Source: Sitta carolinensis (lineage: Eukaryota > Chordata > Aves > Passeriformes > Sittidae). From it: a stretch of DNA of 64,000 bases. Positions within the stretch are counted from its first letter, which is position 1. Every line of letters starts with the position of its first letter. Below, one piece after another: positions 1-13,777 of this stretch. Under the pieces are notes generated by a model. That model searched no databases. It was given only the letters and a program-made list of their open reading frames with translations, and had not been told where the DNA came from. Location of the stretch: the NCBI GenBank assembly GCA_032173965.1, contig JAVUNC010000019.1:4898501-4962500 (forward strand), in the 5' to 3' direction. The translations under genes and the position numbers were made by a program.

Positions 1-996
1 ATTTGGTGCTCAAAGCAGGTTGCAAACAACCCCATGATTAAAGCACTATCAGCATTGGTCTGCATGATTCCTCAGTCTTTTTTCAGACCAATGCAACTCA
101 CAAGGTTCTGTTCAAATCCACTGTGGAGCTGGAATATGCAGAGATGGGGCTCTAAGCTCTGAAATGTTGTGACATCATGGTCACAAGCCAGGCTGCCCCC
201 AGCACAGGGGATTCTGCCTGTTGGATCTGCTGCAAGAAAGAGGGAGCTGGTTTCCTCTCACTGGCTTTATAAAGGATGCCATGGCATCCCTGAAGCCCAT
301 AGCACACCTTGTCTTGAAAGGCTTGACCAGGCATTCTTCCACAAAGTAAATCGTGTGCAAAGTAAATTCAGTTGTGCTTCAGAGACTGGAATGGCCTTCC
401 CTGGACTGCCCTGAGTTCACAGAGAACTCACCTGCAGCCAGTGAAAGGAAACCCTGGGCTGGTTCCCCCCTCTTCATCTCCTGACCTCACCTGTGCCCAC
501 TGGCTTCAGCAGGGCCTGAACAGCACTGCAAAGAGTTCAGCACTTGCTCCAGAACTCACATCAGCCTTTGGATGGGCTGAGGCCAGCTCAGAGTCCTGTG
601 GGATCTCAGCGAGAGCTTTGGAAGGAAATTCCCCATTTCAGCTGCAAGAGACACAGTCGTGCTATCCTGGACAAAAGACGGGGAAAAATATTTCTAAATG
701 AGTTCCTTCTCAGACCCTTGCTTGCTCATTTTGTGGGAGAAAACAATTAGATCCTTGATATTTAGATGAGCAATCCATTCTCTCCCTCTTTCTCTTTCAG
801 TTGAGAAAATGCATTATAAATATTAAAAAAAAACAACTCCTCAGTTTAAGGAAAAACTAGAAAATTCAATTATAAGAACAAAAAAATCTAGAATAATACA
901 AGAAATAAATTTATTTGTGGGTCTAAGTGGAAAATGAGAAGCTTTCAGCCTCCTAGTCCAGCAATACATCTACCTGCTTTGTGTATTTCTACAACA

Positions 997-1036
<40 letters not shown>

Positions 1037-4000
1037 ATGGAGAGGCAATCAGAGCAGCACAGTCCCTCCTGGAAAAACTGTTCCAAGCAGCACACAACCT
1101 TTGCTGGAGGGGTTACACCTTGGAAAAGCAGCTTCACTGTAGAGGAGGCACGAACAATACGCAGCAGGAGAGACCTTTAGCCTCCTGAGAAGGTCTGTGC
1201 TAATTACCTGGGGCAAAGGGAGGCACAGCTTTCTTCATCTTCATTGGGAAGAGGAAATCGTGTTTGGTATGGACAATACCAAACTGAAGAAGTGAGGCTA
1301 CTAAAACAAAACGTGTCTGGAGCACCAGCTCTTCTTGCTGGCTGCTCCTGCAATCCACCAGGAAATGTAGAAAAGCCTTGAGGAGGATTTTCATGACACC
1401 CCTCAGCTGTGGGACTGCAAGAGATCAGTTTTGCCTCCCTTGTGCCTGGGACACACAGCAGACAACCAGGCCTATGAAATGAGAGGGTTCAGTGTTCTGC
1501 TGAACCAGGTTAGTGCTGATGCTTCATGTTCAGCCAGGATGTTTCACTCAGAGACCCACACCACACCACATGAATATTAATTTCAAAACCCCATTACATG
1601 CCTCTGTAATGGAAAATTCCTTTTATTGCATAGAACTATAGGGGCTTGAGCGAAGGCAAGCCCAGTCAGTTATAAATAATTCACCCAAATAATGAAGCAT
1701 TTTTAAGACCTGGCAGGAATGGTTCATGTGCCATTCCTTCATGAAAAATGGTCTCTTTTTGTCTTTCTCTGCAATTCGGATTTTTTGGTTTTTTAAGCAA
1801 TGCTTATTTTCTGTCAAAATACCCCATAAAATTATTGAATGTCAAGTTTTCTTAGCCAACCAAAAAGCTTAATTTTATTTTAAGGAATTGGTCCATATAA
1901 ACAAAAGCTTTGGCTGACTTTCCAAAAAGCCTTTGAAGAAGACATTTTGCTCTCCAAATCATCCACTTAAGGAATGGGTGGGATGGTGAGCGATGTATCC
2001 ATTGCTTTTATCTCCAGCTTCCCATCACTGGCATTGCTACACTGGGACACACAGTGAGGTCTTAGTTACCTACTGAGCTAGACAAACTCTCAAGAATTCA
2101 GGTGTAGCTTGAATGCCTCCACCCTGATCTCTGCCTCTATGGGACACAAGCTAAACTTTCCCCCAACATACTAAAATGTGGGTTCTGTAACACCAAAGCC
2201 CATAGACTCCAGCCCTTGCAACACCCTAAAGAACCAATATAAACATTTCAGAGAACAGAGACACATTTTGGCCTTCAGATATTGTTCCTGTAATACAGCA
2301 GCTGCTATAGAGCATTACAAAGTGTGTATCTGTACAGTGCCACCATCTCTGTCCTTGGCAAAGTCAGGGATAGGGGTGTGACTGAGGCATTCTGTGCTCC
2401 AGGAACACGAGCAGCTGGGCACTGCATCTGCAGGAGCACCCACAGGGGCTGCTCTAATTTAAAGTGGCCCCTGAGCAGCTCAGAGGCTAAGGAACAGAAG
2501 CAGAGATGCCTCAAGCCACTGCTGTACTCTCCTCCTGAAGCTGCACCTTTGGAAGCACAGCAGAAAATAAAAGCAGATTGTAAGAGGGCCAGGAATGAAG
2601 CTGGGCAGGATAAAGCCTCATCACCCAATAGTGTCTTTTACCCAGACACCAACAACCCTAAAATTACACCCTGCTGCAAGTCAGCATTGCTTGCTGTGTC
2701 ACCTAAGAGGGAAATGTCTCAGTTTCTGGCCATGTTTATCTCAGCTCTAGTAGTGACTAATGTCATTTCACTTCCACAGCATTGCTTTGGAATTACCCTC
2801 TGGAAAACAGGAGCATCTCTTAGCACACAGAACTGATGAAAATTTGAGTTTTGATTTTGGGATCATCCCAGATGGAGCAATCAGGCTTGAGGCTTTTCCT
2901 AATCAGAAGAAGAGGGTTAAATGGGTAACAAGCAAAGAACTCTGCTGTGTCATAAAAATAATGAACCTTACTCAAGAGCAGTGCACTGATAGCAGACTGT
3001 TCTGATGGATTACATTGGCTGACAAAGAAACTGCTCTTCCCTAATAATACAGGCTCTCAATAGGGAGAGCTGGGAGTGGGGGAATAGGGAGAGAGAGGGG
3101 AGCAAAAGGGAATTTAAAAAGCAATTCAGCATTTATCCCACACAGAAGCTGAAGCAGGAAGCTGGGAAGTCCCTCATAATCCACACAAGCTCTAAGACGT
3201 TCAGCCCTGCAGGTGAAAGATTTTGGCAAACCCAGAGAGGAGAAAAGCATTCTTATCTGCCACTGCTGACTGCTTATATCTGATGGCAGGGCACAAGTTC
3301 TAGCTGAGCAGACTTAATCTCTCATCTGGACTCACTCACTTCATATCTGGAACTGGAAGGAATGGGATGGCCTCCAGATATGTCTCCAGATACAGTTCAG
3401 GTTCGAGTCCATGGAATGTTCAGGATTTTATTTCAAACCAAGTCAGTTTCTCCTGTAAATTCAAAAGTGATTCTCTGGAGATACAGGTTTGCAGAGCCTC
3501 CTGTGAGCCACAGCATTTCTGGGAAACAGGATATACACTTGGGCCTAATTACTGACAGATTCAAGCACACAAATCGATCCCTGGTCTTCAAATAATTTTA
3601 AACAGAAAATCTTTGTTTATTGGCCAAAATTATCTCGAAAATTGAGTCTGCAGTGGCTAGAGCATACAAATGAAAGCATTTCTCTAACCACCTCTCTTGC
3701 CCTTCAGTAGTGGCCTCCCTGCCTCTCTTTGCCAGCTACAAAAGAGAATGAAAACCTGTTCCTGAGTTTTCCAGTATGGAAAGGCAGCATCCTAACCCCC
3801 CTGAGCTGGCCAGCACAGGGCACACTGACCACATGATGAGAGGGCATTGATAAGTTCCCTGTTGAAACAGGAGCTTTCCTGAGCCCAGCACACACTGTGT
3901 CTGTACACTTGGCCCGGGACACCCATCTCACCTCAGGAACCTCTTAGCAATTATAAAAACAGGGTTTCCTCTGCCTCAGGGAAAGAGAGTGAGCACACAG

Positions 4001-7000
4001 GAGCTAACAGGTGTGAAATCAGCACTAAAGGGGTTTCCATGCAGCTGCTGTAGTCCTCAGTGAAAGGCTACACGATTTTATTTCAGTGGGTCCTCCCGTT
4101 GCTGCTGTGAAGGTAGCCACACACTCACTCACATGGCAGTTACAAGTGCATCAAAGTCTTCCAAGTGCTGTGCAATCAAGTAAAGCAGTAAAACACAAGA
4201 TTTTTTTTTTTGAAAGCAGGCTAATTTGTTTATTTATAATAACAAATACAAAGAAACTAAACTAATGCAAATTTCTGTGGTTTCGACTGGAGGCTAACTA
4301 GTCGTTTTGCAAAGACGGAAGGGCAAGAAAGCTGTATCTTAGCCTAATTAATCAGAACTAATGAGCCCCTAAAACCTTGTTTCTCTCAATCAGCACACTA
4401 TCAGCAGTGGCACTACAGTAGCTTGTTCTCCATCAAAGAGCAGCCCAGGGGCCATCTAATGACACTCCAATGTGAGTGTCTCCGACTTTTTCCATGAAGT
4501 AAACTTGCCTAAATTTCCAGACCAGATGGTGGAACTGTGAGACAAACTGTCAGATGGCTCTGAAGTGTTTAATACAATTAAGGATATGCAATCTGGAAAT
4601 GCCCTGGGCTCAGACAATTTGTCCACAGAGTTCTGTAAATCTTTCAGAAACAAATCCATACAGTCTACTTCTGAACAAGCTTAACGATTTTTTCGCCAGC
4701 AGCAAGGGAATCAGGATCACAGGAAGCAAACAGAACCCCTTGCTGATGCCTCCTCGCCCCTGTAATGGGCACACAAAAAAGGAGCAGAACATCACCTCAG
4801 GAAGAACTTCACTGAAAGAGTTTTTATGTATTTTTTATGTATTTTTATGTTAAACTGGCAGCTTTCATGCAGGTTATTTGTAAATGAGTTCAATAGATGA
4901 TGGAGCTTTCTTTATTGTTACACGGCAGTTGCACAACTTTTGTTGTTGTTGTTGGCAGTGTTTGAGACACATTCTCTAATTTCCCCAGAACATATTTGTC
5001 ATCTTCTCACATGACCTGTCTCCCCCATTGCTCATGAGCTCCCTGTGCTCCACCTGTCAATATCTCACCCTGCATGTGATGTCTGTCAAAAAACCCTCTG
5101 CACAGCTCCAGGTTCACTCTCAACCTGATACACTTCCTCTCTCTCCAAGCTCATAAAAAACACCTTCTCTAGGCAGTTTCTTCAAAGAAATTCTTGTCTA
5201 CAGATGCTTTGATAAACAGCCTGTATTACCAGAAGGACGTTATCTCTTAGGTAGTATAACTGGTAATTCTGAGATCAGGTCTCCTCATACACTTCCATAA
5301 TGTTTTCCTGTTGCTATTATCAAGCAGAACTACTAATGAAAGTCAAAAAAGATAACAAAAGATAACAAAGCTAGATAGTAAAAGGCAAATAAAGTCTTCA
5401 TGCAATGTGATATGGTCTTTCTTCCAGAGACAGATGGCAGCCTGCAAAATGCTGGCTTCAAATTGTATGTGACCCAGTGGGTCAGTGATGCTGTACATCA
5501 CCAGCTGCCCGGCCCTGGCACAGAAAGGCAGGTGGGATTGCTCACAGGAAAGACAGGCTTGGCCTCTGGATGGATGGGGTAGGGTGGGGCTTGGCAAATC
5601 AATTCATTCTGCACTAAATCTGCAAGGTGGGACATTCTGGCTGACAGAGACATCTTCCTTATTTGTTTTTGGACGAATTAACAAATGTGCAGTTTTATAT
5701 ATGCCAAATATGACAGTTTCAGACCATGGCCTTTTCCTGCACAAGGACAATTTCAACCTCAGTGTGTAAAACAAATCTCATCATTTCATTGGACAATTGC
5801 AGATTAGAGCTCTGAAAAGGTCTCACTTTCTTCTCCCTGCTTCTGAGGCGAAAATGAAAACCAGAGGGGAGCACTTGCTGATCATTTTGCTGATGAGATC
5901 ACCTACAGCTTTCTTTATTGGCACTGATCACAGCTTATAAATTCAGACATAAAGAATTATTTTCATTAAATAGCATCCCACAAACCAAATGATTTATCCA
6001 TCCAGCAGCAGCTACGACAGACAAAAAAGATACGAAGCATAAGCAGTTTGAAATGTAAGCACCTCAAAAGAACATCCAGTTCTGAACATGGCTCAAATTG
6101 TCATTTAAAAGCATTGGTTTAGATAGTTATAGGCTCAGATCAGCATGGTATAAGGCAGGATCTGGGCTTTACAGCATGTACCATGGGTACACAGCTTGCT
6201 CCTAGAAGTAAGAACCTCCAGGTCCTTCACTTCTCTGACCTGCTATGCAGCTCGTGTAAATTGCTCATCCTCCCAAAGTACATTAACTGGAGGTACCCCA
6301 GCTCTGCCTCTAACACAGGGACCAGCTGAACCTCACCATCAGCCAGAAGAGCTTTGTGAAGCTCAACCTGTCATGGTGCCAAGAGGACAAAGTGCCTTCA
6401 CCTGTGCCTGTCAGGGGCACCCAGAATGCAGGGTACACCCACAGGGACCTGCAAGGCAGCCACTGTCACACCAGGTGATCATCCAGAGTCTGACAGCTAC
6501 ATCCAAGTGTAAGGAGCACTTAAGGAAGAAGCTTCCTCAAGGCCAATGTGTTGTTGCCTTCCACTGGCAAGCACTGATATCACAAATCCAGGAGTCCTTG
6601 CACTTGGCAGGGCCCATCAGCACAAGTAAATCTGGGGGGGGTGGATGTGGAACATACACTCTTGAAAATGCTGCTCCCACCTCTTTTCAAGAGAACACAG
6701 GCTTTGAGCTTCCTTCAGTTGTACCACTAGAGGGGTGCTAAAATGGGAATGGGGAAAATGAGCTCGGAGAAGGCATTTGAAGGAATAACCCCAGGTCAGA
6801 AGTATGAGACAAAGGTTTTCATGCTCTGCCAATTCAGCTAAACAATGCTGTGGTCAGGTCCCAAGGGCTTTGACATTTTCATCTACATAATCTAATTTTA
6901 TTAGGCTTTCAGTTGCTTTTTTCTCTTGGCAAAGGTGCATTTGCAAAAGAAGCAGCATTACAACTAAGCTGGAAAAAGCAGTCTCTCCCTGTTTCGCCCA

Positions 7001-10000
7001 AACATGCATGAAGGACATTAAACACATGGCAGCAGCCAATAGCTGCTGGTTTTATCAATATTTTCTGATCTGTATCCCAGCAAGTCAGGTGGAAAGAAAG
7101 AGTCTCTCTGGGGTTTCTTCAGATGAAGTTTGATTGATCAGCTCTAGCTGAACCAAACTGTTCCTGTAAGTGCTTCTGTAAACAAACTAATTACAAACCC
7201 CTACTAGACTGTATTTAGCTTATGCATTTAGCAGTGACATCTGCACTAGCTAAATCATGCTGGAACAAGCAAACCTACCTCTGGCACAGCATCTAGTGGA
7301 GAAAGCATATTAGACTTCTTTTTATTCACAGGTTTTTCTCTCTTCTCCCCAGCCTAGTAACCCTTCGTGACAAAGATTTATAGAACTCACAGTCTAAAGG
7401 GGGTCATTGCAGGGCAAGCAGGCGTAAAATGAAAATGGAAGAGGCAACTGGAGATTAGCTTAAACTAAGATTCATGTTGTACAATTATCACAGTAAATTC
7501 AGGAGTTCAGAGGAGACAGCACTGTGCTTTACTTCTCACTAAGCATGTCAGAGTGATTTAGAAGTGACCATTAGTCCTGCTACAAACAACCTAGTCTTGA
7601 AATCACCTTGACTTGCTACTTGCTGCCTTAAACATGAGTTGCAACAATGCACCTTCCACTCTGCACCTCTCAATTCTCATGGGGAAACACAACAAGGTCT
7701 GAGTATTTCAGCAAGATATTTGTAAAAACATCCCTTTGCTGGGACTGCTGAGGAACATTCACTGGGGAAAGAAAAAGGAGAAATGAACACCAAAGAACAG
7801 AAAGTCTCTTTGCATTGATTTATTCTCCAGTTCACATTCTTAGACACTGATTTATCCATCTTACATTAAAATTATATATTTATTGCTATCTATTTTCCAG
7901 ACATCCCACAATACATAATAAGAATTGTTTTTTACAGAGAACTCTCAGCCCAAGGTTGTCTTAGGGGCTGGGTTCCAGCAAACCCACACTTCTTTGCCTT
8001 TCCTTCTCAACTTTGAGCACTAAATGTTATGTGGGTCTCTCAGTTCTTGGTTCATAGTCACATCCAAGGACTCCAAATGTTAAACATGTATGTGAGCCAT
8101 AAGAATGGTTGGAGGCTGACCACATGCACTACACACTAGTGCAAAAGTGGCTGGTGGACTGGAGAATAAAGCAGTGCTTCTGCATTATTGCTGCTTCTTT
8201 TTCTATTCTCCTGAGGACTCTAAAAGTGTGTGTATTTTTTCTGGGAAGAATCCAGACAAGTTTCATTCACTTGTTCTATAAAACTACAATAGCTGAGTCA
8301 GTCTTTAAAAGCATGTCTTTTTTTAGTGTTTATCCTTCACATGTACTTATTCATTTACCATAAATAGGAATGGATCACTTTTTGTTTACTTGAAGATATG
8401 AACATTTCTATTTTCCAGAACTGTCTGAAAGAGAAATTTCTCAGGCATAATCTCCTGGAGCATATTAATGGACACTAGTGGCTTCAACCTTGAAACAACT
8501 CTGCTTTAACTGTAAAACTAAATTCAAAGTTAATTAGTTGTTTTATTGTTTTGGGGACTTTTTTACATAAAAGCAACAGTCCACCACTGGCCTGATTTAT
8601 CCCATTGCTGGAATTGCTTCCACTAAAAGAACAGCCACGATAAAGCAAAAAGTAAGTGCAATTTTCATTAAGTTTTTGCACCAGTAGAAAGGTCACCAAA
8701 GCTGGGTCCTCTGTAGGTAGGACACTCTCATAATGGCAAAGTAGATCAGGACAAGCCTAACTCTAGGAGCATTAATGGATCAGTCACCCAAGTTAATTAA
8801 GATGCTTAAGCTCTCTTCTTTACCCTCTGGCAGGTTGAGGCGTCCTGCAATTAAAGTTTAGTTAGGAGAAGGATTATCAGGCATGCATGAGCTTTGAAAC
8901 AGACCTGTCATCTTTGAAGAGCAGCTGCTGCTATTGATGCCCTACAGAGAGGCTCCCTTGGAGTTTGATTACAGCAGTCCAACATTCCAATTTATGAATT
9001 ACACTCAAGAACAGTTTATCCCCCATGCAGATGTGATCTAATCACATCAGTCCCCTCTGAGATTCCCAGTGGAGCTTTTAAAGCTTTTGGATACATTAGA
9101 TCATGGAGTCAGCTTGACAATTCTGCTTGAGAGGATTTGTCAAAGCCATTAGAGTACAGACTGGATGCCTGCACTGAAGGCTGTGGATCTGCCTGAGCCT
9201 GCACTGGCTAGCTGGGACCTCGGTGTTAGAAGAGGCCTAATATAGAGTGAGCTAATTTAGCAGAGACAAACCTCAAACCAACAACTTTACACAAAGCTTA
9301 ACCCAAATCCCCCAGATTCAAAATACTTTTATTCATTCCCTTGTCATTCATTTTCAGCAATGAATGATGTGTTAAATTTGAGACAGCCAAAGAAAACAGA
9401 CAGTGCCCTCAGGAAGGCTGTACCCTCAGGATTTCCAAACCAATCAAAACCAGCAAAAATGGCAACAGAGACACAAACCCAATCACAAAGCTGAACTGTA
9501 GGTCCAAGGTTACTCAGAAGAAAGGATGTTCAAGAGTCTACAGACAGTTTGGGCCTCCAGAAGCAAAGGGACTTGGAAACATTCAGTTACCACTTTGAAA
9601 ACATGACAGTACTTAGTCAGTCAAAGCTTACTTTGAAACAATTACACTGCCTAAAACTCAACGAGGTGATATTTTCCATGCTCTGTGGGAGGCTACTGGA
9701 AATAAAATCAAAGAGGAGCTGATCCCTCAAAAGCTGGCCTCCAAAACCTTTCCAAACGCTGGTTCAGAAAAGCTTTAGAGCAGCAACACTGGGAGGAGGA
9801 GCTTCTACCAATTACTATGATAAGGCTTGGAGCAGAATCACGTTTTTCTGTGTTTATTCTGTGGCACATGTTGGTCCAGCCCAGTCAGCAGGAAGATGAA
9901 TGTCTTCTCCTGGGAGAGAAGAGCAGAGCTGCTGAGCAACAAATCTTGTCCACAGAACCACTGACAGGCCTGTATGGCGACAGGGCCTGCAAGTCCATCC

Positions 10001-12040
10001 AGCTTAACCCTAAAAGCAGAGGGAAGCTGTAAATTCCCATTCCCATTTAGTGTCCAGGGGCCACCAACCCTACCAGGGGATTAAACACCTGGTGGCAGTC
10101 ACTTCTCCAGCTGCAGACTACAACTATTCTTACACCAACCACCCTGTCTTCCAGCTTCATGCTCGGTCTGGGCACAGAGAAGAGACTTTAAAAAAACATA
10201 TATAAATGTGCATCTTTAGATGTCTGGCACACCTTTAAAAGTCAGTCGTCCTTACAGATCTTTCTTAAAAACCTGTGAAGTAAAAATTCACTCTTTTCAG
10301 CATTTGAAGTCTGTTAGAAGTAGTTTTCTAATCTTTTGATGCAGTCCTTAGGTTCCACCTAGTGGCTTTCAACAGTCATGAACAGCAGACTAGACAGGAA
10401 TTTTATTGCCTAAACGCTTAATTCTCTCATCTGAGCGGGTCTAGCTGCAGAAACAATCACAAAGTCTTCTTTAGATACGGTTCTACAGTTTTCACCCAAT
10501 CAATCCCTAGAAAAATCATTGCTCTTCATATTCTACGGTAATGATCCACTTGTCTTTGAAACATTGGATACAAAACATGAGATAGAATGAGATTTCAGGA
10601 AGAAATAACCTGCCGTGGTATTTCCACTAAATTATCATTTATAACAGAGGCTGGGGAAGTTGCTGTGAAGGCTGCATCGACTCCTTTCACAGCCAGCTGA
10701 GGAACAGGCACCTCTAGACCATGACTGGGATGACTTTTTGTAGAGGTTTACCTTCGGGGAGATGAATTACATCCCAGAGGTGTCTCATTTCCTCATTTTC
10801 ATCACAAAGAGAAGTCAAGGGGCTTACTGACAGCGCAGTTCCTCCACCACACCTCCTGAATCCCACCCAGGCTGTCTGACTAAGGAACAGCCTGCCACAC
10901 AGCCCTTGAAGGGCAGCCCACCTTGCAGGGAGCTCTCAGCAGGCAGCAAAAGGCATCTGGAAGCAGGGCAATCACAACACTTACAGATTTGCACCTAAGT
11001 TTAAAAGCCCAAGAGTGGCAGGTAGCCATGTTATCACAGAAAACTTATTTCAACACTGTTCTGCTCTCAGAATACATCTTACCCTGCTGCTCAGCTGTGT
11101 TAGGCTGATGAAGGTAAGCCTGTCTTACAGCATGAAAAGTGTAAGACAGTTCTGCTCTTGCCTACTTGAAGGTTACAAAACAATCTCTGCTTATACTTAG
11201 TTCCCGGAGGCATTAGCAGAACACTCACTACAGACATTTTAGCCCTCTTTGGAGGAGTTGTAGTCCCTCTAAAGAGTCACTATCTTCAAAGGAAAGGGAA
11301 AAAAAATGCACCCAAAGAAATGTGAAACTTCATGAATTTATCAGCTGCCACATTAGAGGTCAAGAGCAGATCTTTCAAAGTAATTTTAGTGTCTTACATA
11401 AACAAGACAGAGTTCACCAGAACTGATCTAGTTTGTCCATAGAGATCATATCCATTTAAAGAGAAGGTGAAATAAAACTAAAGGGAAAAAAAAATAAGGA
11501 AATTGACCTAGTTCATGATTTGTGGAGTGTGGGATGGATGAAAGGTTTTTAGCTCCTTAATGCAGCTTTTTCTGTCTATTCTCATTTCAAGGAGCTTTAC
11601 TTTTGGTCACACGCAGCTTGAGGCTTGCACCCAGCAAATCATGCCTGCTTTTCTAGACCATGAGAGGTGTACAGCGGGCTGCTCGGATTTATTGCTCCTC
11701 AGCAGTGGCTCTCCACTTCCTCTGCACAACTCACCTTCACCTAAGCTTTTATGGACAGACTGGTTCTTTTATTCACAGAAAAGGGGGAAATCCTCAAATG
11801 CCTTCAAACTCCCACCGGGTAAAAAACAAGAAATGAAGGCTCCACGCTGCCCGGTTTGCTGTTGGGTTCTACCCCAGTCAAGCGAGGCCGTGTGGTTTAT
11901 CTGCGAGAGTGTCACCAGTTTGTGTGCAACAGTCATTTCTCAAAAGCTGAGGAGATTTACAACACTGAGCTATCATGTACATAAAGTGTCTCTCTCCCCA
12001 CTCCGCACAAAACCAGGTGTTGTCGTGCAGCCTTACCTCC
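1..12040. other. Intergenic DNA, no gene recognised
   Basis: I see no supportable gene in this stretch. The open frames are short (up to about 270 codons), lack recognisable domains, and look like chance openings. The DNA is moderately AT-rich and holds a long poly-A run near 1 kb and several short A or T runs. In the human order I recall, the region beyond HHIPL2 on this side is a long intergenic interval towards DUSP10, which would fit. Conserved non-coding elements could be present, but they cannot be called from one sequence. Confidence 0.6.
1002..1034 (+). repeat. Poly-A run (33 bases)
   Basis: An uninterrupted run of 33 A follows an A-rich lead-in. It may be a retroposon tail or simple repeat expansion. 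No recognisable inserted element lies immediately before it. Confidence 0.9.
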
Positions 12041-12442
12041 CAAACGTTGACTCGGGCAGCGGCTCTCCTCGCGGGGGCTGCCCGGGAGAGGCGGGACTCT
12101 GCTGGAGCAATCCCGCTCCTCCTCCCGGGGCGCTCCGAGAGGCGCCGCCGAAACTCGCCCGTGCGCGGCCCGGCGCCCTCAGCCCCTCACACACGGGCCG
12201 GGAGGACCCCGCCACCCTCAGGCGGCGCCGCGCCGGCAGCCGGAGCGCGGATCCCCGCGGCCGAGGGCAGCTTTTCCCGTGGAGCAGCTCCAGAGGCCCG
12301 GCTCAGCAGGGGCGCTGCCCACGGCCGGTCCCGCGGTGCCCGGGGCGCCGAGGCGGGCGCGGCCCGGGCTGAGGGCAGCGGCCCCGCGGCGCCGCTGCCC
12401 GCGCAGGGACAGGGGCCCTCGGCAGGGCCAGAACTGATAGGT

Positions 12443-12515
12443 GGCTCCATAGCTCAGTGGTTAGAGCACTGGTCTTGTAAACCAGGGGTCGCGAGTTCGA
12501 TCCTCGCTGGGGCCT
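12443..12515 (+). tRNA. tRNA-Thr (anticodon TGT)
   Basis: A 73-base cloverleaf folds completely. The acceptor stem GGCTCCA pairs with TGGGGCC (one G-T wobble) and leaves discriminator T. The D stem is GCTC/GAGC. The anticodon stem CTGGT/ACCAG frames loop CTTGTAA, with the TGT anticodon at 12,476-12,478. The T stem is GCGAG/CTCGC around TTCGATC. There is no intron. The internal promoter is intact, with an A box at about 12,450-12,460 and a B box at about 12,495-12,503. CCA is not encoded, as expected in a eukaryote. A T4 Pol III stop lies eight bases downstream. The sequence appears identical or nearly so to the human tRNA-Thr-TGT gene I remember from the HHIPL2/TAF1A neighbourhood, so this is probably a conserved orthologous locus and not a dispersed copy. 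Confidence 0.96.
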
Positions 12516-12522
12516 CCGGAGC

Positions 12523-12526
12523 TTTT
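12523..12526 (+). terminator. Pol III terminator of tRNA-Thr
   Basis: A TTTT run lies eight bases after the tRNA 3' end. A TTTT and a T7 run about 10-20 bases further on could act as backup stops. This arrangement is standard for vertebrate tRNA genes. Confidence 0.8.
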
Positions 12527-12974
12527 CGTAGTTTTCCTTTTTTTAATTATTGTTTCCCTACCCCGAGCAAGCCGCGGGGCTCCGGGAAGAGCGGGCGGTG
12601 GGGGTCGCTGCCTTTTGCATCCCGGCCCGGCGCCTCCAGAGGGCGGCGGTGGGAGACGAGAGCTGCGCCGGAGCTGCAGACGCGTTAGGGCTCGGCTGCC
12701 TCGGGGGCAGGAGCGCAGGGCCGCTCCCGGCTCCGCTTCCCAAATAAATCAGTTCCCTGGATCTGGACAGCGGGGTTCTTACGGCGCCGCTTCCACCGCC
12801 TGGGACCTGGAGCGGCAGGATGGTTCCAGCCCGTGGCTCAGCTCGAACGCGGGGGTCCGGGGGGTTTGATTGGTTTCTGGTGCTTTGACTGTGTTGGTGT
12901 TTCAGATTTGCTGGACGTTTCCAGCCCTTACTGGACCCTATGGAAGCTGCAGGTGAACCGTAGCTTCAAAAAAT

Positions 12975-13420
12975 ATTCCTAGAACAACTTGGGTAGGAAG
13001 GGACTTAAAGATGATCCCATTCCACCCGCATGCCGTGGGCAGGGCACCTTTCCCTAGGTCGCTCAGAGCCCCTTCCAGCCTGGCTTTGAACACTTCCAAG
13101 GATGGCACATCCACACCTTTTCTGGGCAGCCTGTGCCCGTGCCTAGCCACCCTCACAGTGAAGAATTTATTCGGAATATTTAACCTAAACCTCCCCTCTG
13201 TCAGTTTGAAGCCATTGCCCCTTGTCCTGTCACTACCTGCCCTTGTAAGAAGTCCCTCTCCAGCCTCTCATAGGCCTCCTTCCTCTCAGGGACTGGAAGG
13301 CTCCTATAAGATTTCCCTGGAGCCTTCTCTTTTCCAGGCTGAACAACCCCAATTCTCTCACAGATGTACTTCAGCCCTCTGAGCATCTTAGTGGTCCTCC
13401 TCCATCAAAATCTAATTTCA
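12975..13420 (-). mobile_element. CR1 LINE 3' fragment, minus orientation
   Basis: Read on the minus strand, this is the familiar 3' end of an avian CR1. It contains the lines about replacing and summarising conserved CR1 text such as a GGAAGGGACTTAAAGATGAT-like segment near 13,000, then the module around 13,060-13,250 ending at the Pro/Leu-rich part of ORF2. The 3' end is at about 12,975. The element is 5'-truncated as usual, and diverged. It accounts for the minus-strand open frames in this region. Confidence 0.85.
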
Positions 13421-13477
13421 TTGTCTGAAAGACAACTACTCTTGAAACACACTTTTTCCTTCATTTCAGATAAAGGA

Positions 13478-13478
<1 letters not shown>

Positions 13479-13516
<38 letters not shown>
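13479..13516 (+). repeat. Poly-A run (38 bases)
   Basis: An uninterrupted run of 38 A lies between the CR1 fragment and the HHIPL2 3' end. It is a likely site of length error or polymorphism. Confidence 0.9.
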
Positions 13517-13518
<2 letters not shown>

Positions 13519-13777
13519 TGGGTAATTGACATGTCTATTCCATATTCTTCTATTGAAGACTAACATCCTGAAATTTAGAGGCACTTGGATTTATTAGACA
13601 GTCATACACAGACAAATCTTACCAGAGAACCACTTATGACAGAAAAGGACATCACAGCAGGATTTGAAAGCTGGTGCTGTTAAAGTTTAATATGTTTAAT
13701 AGACCATATCTAGACAATGCCATTAATAAGGGCTCACCTGGGAGCACTCCATAACAAGTCAGCCATAAATATAAATA

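Larger units (their letters stand above)
12040..12870. promoter_or_regulatory. CpG-rich island around the tRNA-Thr gene
   Basis: Base composition changes sharply to GC- and CpG-rich from about 12,040 and fades after about 12,870. The island surrounds the tRNA-Thr gene. Long open frames here on both strands are explained by GC content: they have low-complexity Ala/Pro/Gly/Arg translations and no domain. No protein-coding first exon with a convincing donor was found. The island could mark the open chromatin of an active Pol III gene, or be the promoter of an unrecognised non-coding RNA. Confidence 0.55.

Noticed and set aside
2324..2836. 170-codon open frame in the left intergenic region
   Set aside because: It has no domain, splice context or family resemblance, and its length is within chance expectation.
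11560..12688. Open frames of 237-270 codons around the tRNA
   Set aside because: They read through the tRNA and the GC-rich island, lack a family match, and have an Ala/Pro/Arg bias typical of chance frames.
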